From Ziziphus jujuba (lineage: Eukaryota; Streptophyta; Magnoliopsida; Rosales; Rhamnaceae), in contig NC_083382.1 in assembly GCF_031755915.1 (NCBI RefSeq), positions 12,411,001-12,475,000 of the forward strand: 64,000 nt of DNA, given 5' to 3'. Numbering within the stretch: position 1 is the stretch's first letter; every line of letters begins with the position of its first letter. This document shows positions 35,268 to 46,319 of this stretch, piece by piece. Made by a program: the position numbers and the translations under genes. The notes under the pieces were generated by a model. That model was not told the DNA's origin. It was given only the letters and a program-made list of their open reading frames with translations, and made no database searches.

Positions 35268-37339
35268 TTGCCCAAAAAAAAACAAAAAGTAAATGAATCA
35301 ACACTTGAAAAAAGATTTGTTTCTGTTGCTCATTTGTTAACTACTTTGCAGATCTCATCCAATAAGCTGGAAGGTCAGATTCCCAGCTCATTTTATCAGC
35401 TTAAGAATCTTGAAACTCTTTCCTTGTCTCGTAATCTGCTAAGTGGTATGGTGGATCTGGACATGTTTTTTTTGCTCAAAAATTTATCATATCTTTCTTT
35501 GTCGGACAACAATTTATTGGTCATCTCAGGTTCCACCAGTTCAAACACAAACACAACCATTGCACAGTTGAAGGCTCTAGAGTTGGAATCTTGCAACCTG
35601 ACAAAGTTTTCTAAATCCCTCCGAAACCAAACCAAATTGTCTGTAATGATTTTGAAAAAGAAAGTAATGAAGAAAAAAGGAAGCAATGAAGTGAAGAAAA
35701 TTCTTCTTCACTCTTTCTTGACTTAACAAGATGTTCAACCAAGTCTTTATACAAAAGGTCAATCTTTGTAAAAGGAAAGAAACAAAGCAACGGTATAAAA
35801 TAATAAAGGGAGCTATAAACATGCAGTCCCGTGAAAGGTGTTTCCAGAATATATATTGCCATATGTAACCTTAACAGCTAGCTAGAATGGTTGACTTCCT
35901 CTGTTTCCTTTTTGTTGCTGTCATGATTGATGGTTGATTGGATATATGCTTCATTAGTCTGCACTTCGACTATCAAACAACTATATTCAAGGATTAATAC
36001 CCATATGGGTATTAAATATGAGTATAGAAACTGAGTGTAGATTAGAACTTAATGATAATTTCCTTACTGGTTTTGATCAATCTGCAGTGCTTTTCAACCC
36101 ACATTCTAAGTTACAAAGCATATACCTTTATAATAACAAGCTGAAAGGATTTCTCCCAATTCCACCACCATCCATCTTGGAGTATGACGTGTCAAACAAT
36201 GCATTGGAAGGTGAAATTTCACCTTTATTTTGCAATCTGACTTCACTTGCTACTTTTTATCTGTCTGACAACAATTTAAGTGGCAAGCTCCCTCCATGTT
36301 TAGTAAACTGGAATTCTATTTTTTATCTGAAATTAGAAAGGAACTGCTTTGGCGGACCCATTCCGGATATATGGACAAATGGATGCCACATACGGGCGAT
36401 GATGTTGAGTGACAACCTGTTTGAAGGTGAATTACCAAGATCATTAGCAAACTGTACATGGCTTGATACTCTTGATGTGGGTAACAATCAGATCAAAGAT
36501 ACGTTTCCATTTTGGATGGCAACTCTTCCTGACTTGAACGTTCTAGTTTTACAATTCAACAAATTCAGTGGTGTTATAAAGGATCCTGATCACCAAAATA
36601 AAACAGCAATATTCCCGAAGTTGCACATTGTTGACCTCTCTCACAACTCTTTCTCTGGACCTCTACCTCATGGCTACATCCAGATATGGGATGCCATGAA
36701 AGTTTTTGTAGAGGATGATAGTAATTATTATGTTAAAATTACAATAACTAATAAAGGCACAGCCAGAGAATATTGGGAGATCCAAAATTCATTGAATTTG
36801 TTGGATCTTTCAAACAACAGGTTTGAAGGAGACATTCCAGAGTTGATAGGAATTCTAAAAGGTCTTTCTTCGCTCTACCTTTCCAACAATCTTCTCACAG
36901 GTCACATCCCATCATCTTTGGGGAACTTTCTAAACTAGAAGTTTTGGACCTTGCACATAACAAGCTATCAGGAGAGATTCCTCAACAGCTTACACAGCTC
37001 AATTTCCTTGGAACTTTCAATGTGGCACAAAATAACCTGGTAGGGCCTATACCACATGGCAAACAATTTGACACATTTCTGAATAGCTCGTATGAAGGAA
37101 ACGCAGGTTTGTGTGGGAAGCCATTGTCAAAGGAATGTGGGAACTTGAAGGACTCACCACCTCCATCTTCAATAGTTGAAGAAGAAGAAGAGAAAGGGCC
37201 TGCATTGGAATTTGGTTGGAAACCAGTAGTGATACAGTATATTTGTGGGTTAGTCATTGGGATTGCGGTTGGCCATTTTGTAATTGATTGGAAATATCAT
37301 TGGTTTTCTCAAACATTTAGAATTAGGCTGCTAAAGTAA
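35268..37339 (+). pseudogene. LRR receptor-like protein, 5'-truncated, one frameshift, likely intron
   Basis: Encodes the C-terminal part of a Cf-9/RLP-type immune receptor: LRRs from LQISSNKLEGQIPSSFYQ, a central island-type stretch, further LRRs, the NAGLCGKPLS cap, an acidic EEEEE segment, one transmembrane helix (VVIQYICGLVIGIAVGHFVI) and a short tail ending WKYHWFSQTF. A phase-0 GT-AG interval at 35643-35957 (315 bp) joins two LRR exons perfectly in frame, although RLP genes usually lack introns. A single-base loss near 36927 shifts the last part into another frame (36944-37339). No signal peptide or LRRNT is present, and LRR homology starts just after TTTGCAG (35346-35352), itself a splice-acceptor-like site. 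Without a 5' exon it is probably non-functional; a sequencing error at the frameshift is possible. Confidence 0.75.
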
Positions 37340-37479
37340 AGAGTAAACTAACACCTCTGCATAAATTGGTGTTTTTGCTCTTTTTGGCAATATTAATAAT
37401 AAATAAGTTATCTTTATATTTTATATATAATGATTAAGTTGCTGTTGGAGCATTCCGATGATACATACTTGTTGCAAAA

Positions 37480-39190
37480 TTCTAGATCTTGAAGATTATT
37501 TTTTTGTACAATTTTACTGGTCATATCCATTCCTATTGGTAACTTCACCAAATTAACTAGCTTGGTCCTCTCACAGAATGACTTGCAGGGTACAATTCTA
37601 GCTCATTATTTCAGCTTTAAGAATCTCCATATCTTTATCTAGATGGGAATAACCTAAGTGGGATATTGCAGCTAGATATTTTTCTTAATCGTACAAGTTT
37701 ATCAAAACTTAACTTAGCATCTAACAATTTCTCAGTCATCTCAGATACCCATTCAATCAATACTACTTTTCCGCAGTTTGGATCTCTAGTTCTTGATGCT
37801 TGCAGATTAAGCAAGTTCCCTGAATTCCTGCAAAACCAAAGCAAATTGTTCTAAGTCTATAACAAAACTTTGTTCAAAGCAAAACACCTGGATGGTTTTA
37901 AAATATAAGCACAGAAACTTTGAAGCTTTGATACCATGGTGACAATTCTCTAACCAGTTATGGTCCATATTATTTCTTTGTTGTCCACCCACTGTCCAAA
38001 ATTGAAGTCTTATATCTTCATGGTAACAGGCTCAAAGTGTCACTTCCAATTCCACCACCATCCATCGATATTTATGAGATTTCATATAATTCACTGTTAG
38101 AGGAAATCTCACTTTTTATTTTCAATCTCATTTCACAGTACTCTCTTGGTATTTCTGGCAACAACTTGAGCGGAAAGCTCCTTCATGTTTAGGAAGGTAA
38201 GTCATTTTCTATCTGTGTTGAGAATAGATGGGAACAAGTTTTGTGGACTCATTCCTAGTACATGGACAAATAATAACAGCTTTAGGATGACGGACTTGAG
38301 TGAAAATCAATTTCAAGGTCAGTTACCAACATCATTGGCAAACTGTAAAATGCCATAGGTTCTTGATATCAGCAATAATCAGATTAAAGATACTTTTCCA
38401 TTTTGGTTTGAAAATCTTTCTGATTTGGAGGCTCTTTTTAGAAGTTTCAATATCTTCCATGGTGCTATAAACAATCATAGAAACAAAACTTCATTCCCCA
38501 AGTTGCAGATCATTGACCTCTCTCACAATAATTTCTCTGGACATCTGCCTCAAGGATACCTCCAACAATTGATTGCCATGAAAGTTTTGGCATCACAAAT
38601 GAAATGAATTATTTGCATAGAAATTTTCAGGCAAGCAGCTGGTATGGATATTAATACTCCTACTCGATAACCATCATCAATAAAAGCAGAGTAGACTATG
38701 GAAAGCTTCCAAATTTCTTCAAGTTGATGGATTTCTCCAGCAATAGGCTTGAAGGAGAGATTCTAGAGTCAATAGGAAATCTAAAGGGGATTAATTTGCT
38801 CAACCTTGCCAATAACATTCTCTCCACTGGAATCCCATCTGTCTTTGAAAACATTGGATCTTTCTCATAACTGGTTATCAGGAGAAATTTCCTCACATCT
38901 TACAGAGCTTAATTTTCAGTGTGGCACATAATAATCTCAGGGGGAACTATATACCATATGGGAAACAATTTGGCACATTTCCAAACAGTTCTTTTGAAGG
39001 AAACATAGGATTGTGTGGGAATCCATTGTCAAATAAGTATGGAAATATGAAGGAGAACTTACTGGCTGATATTCCTACTTCAACAGATGAAGCTGCAGGG
39101 GTATAGATGTGGGTTAGTAATTAGGTCTGTGATTGGTTATTTTGTAATTGAGAGGTGATATGATTGGTTTGATAAAGACATTAAGAATTA
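37480..39190 (+). pseudogene. LRR receptor-like protein pseudogene
   Basis: RLP sequence in the same orientation, right behind the previous locus. Pieces in order: LRRs (TSLVLSQNDLQGT-like; LSKLNLASNNFSVISDTHS near 37700), the island region (about 38040-38130), LRRs (SFRMTDLSENQFQGQLPTS near 38280), then LQIIDLSHNNFSGHLPQGY (38500), and the end cap GNIGLCGNPLSNKYGN (39003-39050). Many stops and shifts separate them; no frame exceeds about 60 codons. The 3' end has lost a clear transmembrane segment in frame, but GYFVIER-like text follows out of frame to about 39160. Confidence 0.85.
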
Positions 39191-40357
39191 GGCAGCATTA
39201 GTGTAAGAGTAAGTAAGTTGTTTTCTCAGCAGAATTAGTATAAATAAAAGAAAATTTGACTTTATAATTTGTATAATGCAATGTTCGGTGCTTTTGGTGC
39301 AACATTTCTCTTTGACTTTCTATTCTTGAACTTTTTATTATGCATGATCTGTCTTTCCATATTGGTGTATATATATATATATATATATATATAGAAAATA
39401 GCATATACTCAAGCTGAAGAAGTACTTCACCAAAATGATATACAATTATGTTTCAGTTGTAGCCAAAAAGGTTCTGTCTTAGAATTATTACACCTTTTGA
39501 AACTGTTATTGTATGGTTTAATTTCTGTATGGATATTGAGGGTTAAGCTCTTTGTATGGCTAAAATATCATAATTATTTATTACATCATTTTATTATTGA
39601 AATTTGACCCAACAAAATTAATTACTCTAATAACATTGAAGAATATAAAGAAAGCCAATATAAAAAGAATGTAATCTACATTTTTAAGGAAATTTGAGAC
39701 AAAGTTGATAGCACAAGCGAAAGATCATTAGTAGAAGTACTCGGAGTTGACAAGCAGCGACCATTAAATATGGTTATTTTAAATCTTAATTTTTTACCCT
39801 AGAATTTCTGAATAATTTAAGCCCTTTTAATCAAAGGAATTGAATAATAAACAAAATAAAATTTATACATATAAAGAACATCAAGAAGACTGCAAATTTA
39901 AATAAAAGGCTCACATGCATGCTCACATAGGACAGAGATGGAGACTTCATCAACAAAGTCAACAAAATATTAAAGGTCTATTTAACAAGATTTTAAAAAG
40001 TAGTTTTCACAAATACCAATCAAACACATGTTTTTAGGACTTTCCAAACAAAATTTCTATTTCTCTACGCCGAGAAAAAGAAATGCAGCATTCTAGAAAA
40101 CTTCAAATTGATGCTAACTGAATGCATATTAATAGAAGGAAATGTCCCCTTAAACCCAACTATCTTTAACCAGTTGCCAAATGGCAAACTTTCTAGGCCC
40201 CATAACCATTACCAGAGTGCAGCAGTTTCGACAGGGCTCTATTTTCTTTCTATAAATTTATCTACTCATATGAATCAAATTGTCTTGCTAACACAGAGAG
40301 GCAGATATATACATAAATATTCTTATTTAGATGTAATTTTCATCATTTTGTAACCCC
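39191..40357. other. Intergenic, no supported gene
   Basis: AT-rich spacer between two RLP pseudogenes, with an AT microsatellite at 39368-39393. The open frame 40108-40353 has no recognisable domain. Confidence 0.5.
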
Positions 40358-42965
40358 ATCTTCATTGTAATGCTTTTGTTCCTCTCATCTTTTTATTCTA
40401 AACATACTTTTTCTCTTATACAATCCAGGACCAAGTGCCATGGGGATGAGAGATCTGCATTGTTAAAATTTAAGCTAAACCCTGTCATTTACAAGTGTGA
40501 TTCTAGTGATGCTTTTTCACATACTAAGCTCACGTCCGAGAAAACTGAAGGTCACAACACCAGCAATGACTGTTGCTCGTGGAATGGCATGGTTTGCAAT
40601 GAGGACACTGGTCATGTTGTTGGGCCTGACGTCAATAGCGGCTACCTTTATGGTCATATAAACTCCAACACCAGTCTTTTTCAGCCTTTTTCATCTTCAA
40701 AGGCTTAACCTTACCAACAATGACTTCAACTACTCCTCAATCCCATCCCGGTTTGTCCACCTTTCATGGCTAACATATCTCTACCTCTCCAATTCACAAT
40801 TTTTTGGTCAACTTCCATCAGAAATTTCACAACGCTCCAAGCTATCTTCCCATGATTTGTCTCTTAATATTGATTCAGATTCAATTGAAAATTTGTGGAG
40901 ACTAAATGGTTCAAATTTCAGAAGCCTAATCCAAATCTTAAGCAGCATCAAACATCTTTCTTTTTGTGATGTTGACCTAGCATTTACGGTTCCTGACTTC
41001 ATTTTAAATCTAACTTCTTTAACAACTTTGGGTCTCCATGATTGTGAATTGTATGGTGAATTTCCAACTCAAATATTTCATCTACCAAATTTACAGTTTC
41101 TTAATATGTTGAGCAACAAATATCTCACAAGCTGACTTGCCTGTATTTTACTTGAGCAACATCCTCAAATTTTTTAAGCTGGCTAGTTCAAGTTTCTCTG
41201 GTGTACTACCTGCTTCACTTGGTAACCTCACATAGCTTATTGAACTGGACCTTTCACTTAAATATTTTACAGGGCAAATCCATTCCTCAATTAGTAACCT
41301 CAACCTATTAACTAGTTTGGACCTCTCATTTAGTAACTTGAAGATTCCAATTCCAAGCTCATTTTCTCAGCTGAATAGTCTCAAATTTCTTAACCTGAAG
41401 ATGAATATTTTAAATGGGATAATGGAGATGGATATGTTACTTATGCTCACAAATTTATCAATACTTGATTCATCATACAACAATTTTTTGCTCTCCACCA
41501 GAACCAGTTCAAACTCTACCTTTCCATATTTTCACCTTCTATCACAGGATTCTTGCAATTTAATCAAGTTCCCCTGGATTCCTGAAAACCAAAGCAAAAT
41601 TTTTTGCTAAATCCATCAAACAACTTTATTCAAGGCCTAATATCAAGATGGATATTTAATGCAAGCATGGAATCTTTGTCATTTCTGTAACTTAGTAACA
41701 ATTCTCTTACAGGCTTTGATCAATTTCTAGCTATCCTCCCAGGGTTCAAAATTATTCATCTAGATCTTGAATATAACAAGATGAAAGGGTCACTCTCAAT
41801 CCCACCGCCATCCATCAATTATTACAAGGTCTCGAACAACGTAATGATAGGAGAAATTTCACCTTTGATTTGCAACCTGAGTTCGTTGTTCGTCCTCGAC
41901 CTTTCTACCAATCATTTGAGTGGAAATCTGCCTTATGTCAAGGAAACTTCACTGGTTATTTGTCCATCCTGCAACTAAAAGGAAAAAACTTTCAAGAACC
42001 CATTCCACATACATGGACAAATGGATACCACTTAAAGATGGCAAACTTGAGTGAAAACCAGTTTGAAGATTATTGGCAAACTGTACAATGCTTGAAGTTC
42101 TTGACATAGAAAACAATCAGATTGAAGACGCTTCTCCATCTTTGTTGGGAAGACTCCCCCAGTTGAAGATCCTCAATGTTCGTTTTAATAGATTCTATAG
42201 ATGATCCTTAAACCAGAACTCCATTCCCCAAGTTACAGATAGTTGACCTCTCCTACACCTATTTCAGAGGACATCTGCCTTCTGGATACTTCCAACAATG
42301 GAAGGCCATGACAAATTCTAATAACACAAAGGAGTTGACATATTTGGAGAGGTTTTTGCAGGATTTGTAGAGAGACAGGTGGAGTACATATTTCAAATAT
42401 CCAATGACAGTAACAAAGAAACGCAGAGTCATAGACTATGAAAGGATCCAAAATATACTGAGGTTGATGGATTTTTTCAGCAATACGTTTGAAGGGGAGA
42501 CTCCAGACATGATAGGAAATCTAAATAAATCTAAAGGGGCTTAATTTGTTCTACTTTTCCAATAACATTCTCTGAGGTAGAATTCCATCATCTTTGGCAA
42601 ACCTATCAAGCTTAGAAACATTGGGTCTTTCTCATAACAAGTTGTCAGGAGAAATTCCTCCATAGCTTACATAGCTCAATTTTCTTGGATCTTTTCAATG
42701 TGGCACATAATAACCTCACAGGGTCTATAACACATGGCAAACAATTTGACACATTTCCAAACAGCTCTTTTGAAGTAAATGTAGGATTGTGTGGGAACCC
42801 ATTGTCAAGAAATGTGGAAATTCCCAAGACTCACCAGCTCAACCTTCAATATTTGAAGAGAAGAAAAGCATGGGATCTCCATTTGAATTTGATCGGAAAG
42901 TGGTAGTTATAGGGTATATGTGTGGGCTAGTCGTTGGAATTGTTGTTGGCTACATTTGGAATTAG
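40358..42965 (+). pseudogene. LRR receptor-like protein pseudogene, near full length
   Basis: Contains all RLP parts in order, but in broken frames: signal-like start (MLLFLSSFYS at 40370), LRRNT (KCHGDERSALLKFK, then Cys-Cys-Ser-Trp-Asn-Gly-Met-Val-Cys), LRRs through 41600, the island (SLSIPPPSINYYKVSNN near 41790), more LRRs, the end cap VGLCGNPLS (about 42784-42810), and GYMCGLVVGIVVG-like membrane text near 42915. At least a dozen stops or shifts occur; the first frame break is at about 40690. It shows what the complete ancestral receptor of this cluster looked like. Confidence 0.88.
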
Positions 42966-44263
42966 GCCATAAGACTAAATACGAATGACCAGAAAAAAAT
43001 TGATATTTCTTCCATCTCAGCAAAGAAAAAAAAAAATTATGTAGTTGAGTTTATAGCTTCTGGAAAAATTGTGGTTTTTTTTTTTTTGTTTTTTTTCGAA
43101 CAACTTAAATTTGTTGAAAGTTGTAGAATAGACATGTCAAAGTTTTCCACCAAAAGGTTTTGACTGTGTGCTGTAATAACTTGTATGAGAAGAAGCTTGC
43201 TTTTCCTTCCAAAAGTACCCAGTAAAACAGGGAATTCCCACCAGCAAATTATGCCTCATTATATATAATATGTGAAAATGTAGGAGAGGTCAAGAAGACC
43301 CAAAAGAAAAGATACAACCATTTATAGCTAAATTCTCCAAAACAATAAGACCATCAGATTCCATGATGGTTCGCTTGTAGCTAAGAGAGCAGTTAGGGAA
43401 TTTTATGTCACCCATTTGCATTGATTTACAACTCTGGCTGTAATTTCATTATTGCCTTTTTTCCTGAAGTCTTTTTCTGTTTACCTTCTACCGACTTGTT
43501 TGTTTTGTTTTGTTTTGTTTAGATCATGATATTGTTTCCAAGTTTTTAGCATCATGTGCTTGGGCTAATAGTACCTTCTACAAGACTTTGATTAAAACAA
43601 ATCCTTAGTTTATTTCCCTTGACTTTCCTCACCCCCACGAGCATTTAAATATCATCTTAATAAACAGCAAGTTAGAAACCCAATACTAAAAAATTTATTT
43701 ATCAGATCAGATCTATGTGCCCCAAAAAAAAATATTTATTAAAAAATGATAATAGAAAAGAAAAAACCTCATGGTAAAATTGATCTATAAGTTTAATCTA
43801 AAAAGAAGCTGACAATGATGCTAAATCATGCATTCTAATTCAATGAAACTGAAAAAATCTTAGTAGAGAAAGAGAGAAAGAGAGATAGAGAAGGAATAAA
43901 TTTATAAATTTCAATACATCATCATAAATATGGGCCATGGAGTTTTTGGTTTTTGTATGTTTTTTATTGAAATGGGTATGAAAAAACACACTGATATGCA
44001 TGTTGACTCAATTTGTATGTGGCACATACTTTACAAACAACAAAATTACAAAAATAGTCGTTGAATGGAGTGCATGGAAAATGTGAAAATTTTCTCGTGC
44101 ACTTCACGGGTTTCTTCTTGTAATTTTGCAAATTATCAAAATTCTTATTTTTTTTCACAGAAAAAGAAAAAGAAATAGAAAAAAAAATGGTGCTTTTTTT
44201 TTATTTTTCTCAAATGAGTCCAACAAACCAGTCCAACACAATACAAAACAAGTATCCATAACA

Positions 44264-44294
<31 letters not shown>

Positions 44295-45781
44295 GATATA
44301 CGGGGGGAAGGTGGGGTAGGCTTTATATATCTAATGTCAATTTCAAAGGCTGTATTTTAATGCTATTTTACTCTATGCTTTCTGTCTAAAAGGGACTGGG
44401 GGGTTTCCTTTGTGTGCCAAATTCCAAACCCCTATAAGACAATCAAATAGGGGTTCTGCCCCTCATCATCATCATCATGTAAAAGGTCTTCTTTTGCTTT
44501 GGTTGCTACCCAAATACGCATTATTCTTTCAACACACCAAAACGCAACCCCAGCTGGAGGCCTGTTGTAGCTTATACGTGACTCTCCTTTCCATCTCTAG
44601 CTGCCTAAGAGAAAAAAGAAAAATAACAATTTTGCAAATTCCTATAAGTCCGGTATTAGATTTTTCTCTTTTTAGCTTTGTTCGCCTATATATAGCATTC
44701 ACGAGCAAAATTAACTACTTGTTGTTTCTTTTTTACTACAAGCTTGCTAGATTCCTTCTCTTTCTTTCAAGCAAAGAAAAGCCAGGAATCAAGCAATAAC
44801 TTTAAATTGATAATTAATTTGGTTGTTAAATTAAAGTTGAAACTAAGACCTTTCATTTTAATTGTTTCAATTTCTTTTCTTCTTTTTTTTTTTAATTTGG
44901 ACAATTAGTATTGCATTATGATCAATGTTTTTTAAAAATTTATAAAACAAACATTTTAAAATTTCGATCCTTAAAACGATGATAATGGACATACTGTGAA
45001 TCTCGTTATAGGAATATATAACCATTATAAGAATTGCTGCAAATATTGATTAGCCTAGCCAGTGAGAGAAAGCTGGTAGCATTGTTCAGAGGCTAGAAAG
45101 ACTCTATAATATTAGTGCGGTGTGTAACAAAAGAGCCAGGACCTACTTAGGAACCTACCCTCTAAGCCATGGTCCACCACAAATACGTACACACACAGAG
45201 AGAGTAGAGTTGCGGACCATATCCATCTGTCTCTCTATATGTGCATGGAATGGATGGCTAAGCCCAACACAGTAGCTAGCCAGTAACTTTTACTATTACT
45301 ATATTACTTGTTCGATCTTCTCACTTCAAAGTTAGTGATTTTTTTTTTTTTTTCTTTGTTTCACAACGGCCTCAAAGCAAAAAGTTCTTTGAAATATGCA
45401 AAACAACAATACAAACAACACCATTAAAAACAACAAACAATAAATCTGCTTAACCCCCACCAAAAAAAAAAAAAACCAATGTTTATAAAAAAAGCAAACA
45501 AAAAGTAAAAGAAGAAAGCAAAGCATTGGTTCCTGTTATTTGCTGTTTGGATCTTTTCTCTTGGATTTTACTCTCCTCATTTTGATACCCCAACCCAACA
45601 ACAAAAATAACTTTCTTTCTCAACCTCTTTTTTTATAATCAAAAATTTTCTCTCTTACCAAACAAAAAAACAAAATAACAAAATTATATATATTCATTTA
45701 GTCAAATTCTCTAAAACCCCACTTCACCATTTCCTACATAAACCCTGAAACGTATAACTCTCACCCATATATACCCAATAG

Positions 45782-45783
<2 letters not shown>
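42966..45783. other. Intergenic and SNE-like promoter region
   Basis: AT-rich. A (TA)n microsatellite lies at 44267-44294. The open frame 44410-44799 is low-complexity and hydrophobic, without a family match. The 45600-45780 part just upstream of the F-box gene is C-rich on this strand and holds a TATA-like CATATATAC at 45766-45774. Confidence 0.5.

Positions 45784-45820
<37 letters not shown>
45784..45820 (+). promoter_or_regulatory. CT-repeat leader of the SNE-like gene
   Basis: A run of CT dinucleotides about 37 bp long, lying 10-18 bp downstream of the TATA-like box and about 30 bp before the ATG. Pyrimidine-rich tracts of this kind are common at plant transcription starts and in 5' leaders. 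The exact start site is not visible. Confidence 0.6.
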
Positions 45821-45823
<3 letters not shown>

Positions 45824-45851
45824 AACTTTCTTTCTCCGCTTCTCAAAAACC

Positions 45852-46319
45852 ATGCCGCAGCAAAACAGAGCAGAAGATCAAAAAGAAAAAAGGCCCAGAT
45901 TCTGCATCAACGACCACATTGACATCCTCATAGAAATCCTTAAACGCCTCGACGGACCGTCACTCGGAGCCGCAGCGTGTGTCTGCCGGCTCTGGTGCGC
46001 CATAACCAGAAACGACTCGCTCTGGGAGCACCTCTGCTTCCGCCACGTGTCGTCTCCACCTCCTTCGTCCGTCCGGCCGGTGGTGGTGGCGCTGGGAGGT
46101 TACAAAAGGCTCTACATGGTCTGCGTCCGGCAGGTGCTGAGTCGACTTGGCCACTCGGACCTGGTCAGGCGGGTTTGGACTGGAGACGAGGTTCAGCTCT
46201 CGCTCTCTCTGTTCTGCGTTGATTACTATGAGAGGCTCGGAAGTGGAAGTGGAAGGCTTGGTGGTGGTGATGCGTCCGCATCGTCTCTCATGTTCCTCTG
46301 CAAGCCCGTGAACGTCTGA
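45852..46319 (+). CDS. SNE: F-box protein, SNEEZY (SLY2)/GID2-like
   Basis: Intronless, 155 residues, complete. The F-box is at residues about 20-62 (INDHIDILIEILKRLDGPSL to DSLWEHLC). It is followed by the family's conserved stretch VVALGGYKRLY (about 78-88) and the C-terminal LSLSLFCVDYYERL (about 116-129), counterparts of the GGF and LSL segments of SLY1/GID2. The RLDGPSLGAAACVCRLW sequence points to the SNE branch and not SLY1. Family members form SCF E3 ubiquitin ligases through SKP1 binding by the F-box and recruit DELLA repressors for degradation in gibberellin signalling; SNE can replace SLY1 in part. The first ATG after the CT-rich leader is used. The coding region is GC-rich compared with its surroundings, as is usual for single-exon F-box genes. 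Overlapping frames on both strands here are shadows. Confidence 0.85.
   Translation: MPQQNRAEDQKEKRPRFCINDHIDILIEILKRLDGPSLGAAACVCRLWCAITRNDSLWEHLCFRHVSSPPPSSVRPVVVALGGYKRLYMVCVRQVLSRLGHSDLVRRVWTGDEVQLSLSLFCVDYYERLGSGSGRLGGGDASASSLMFLCKPVNV

Noticed and set aside
44410..44799. 129-codon frame upstream of the SNE-like gene
   Set aside because: The translation is hydrophobic low-complexity with a His run from a CAT repeat; no family resemblance.
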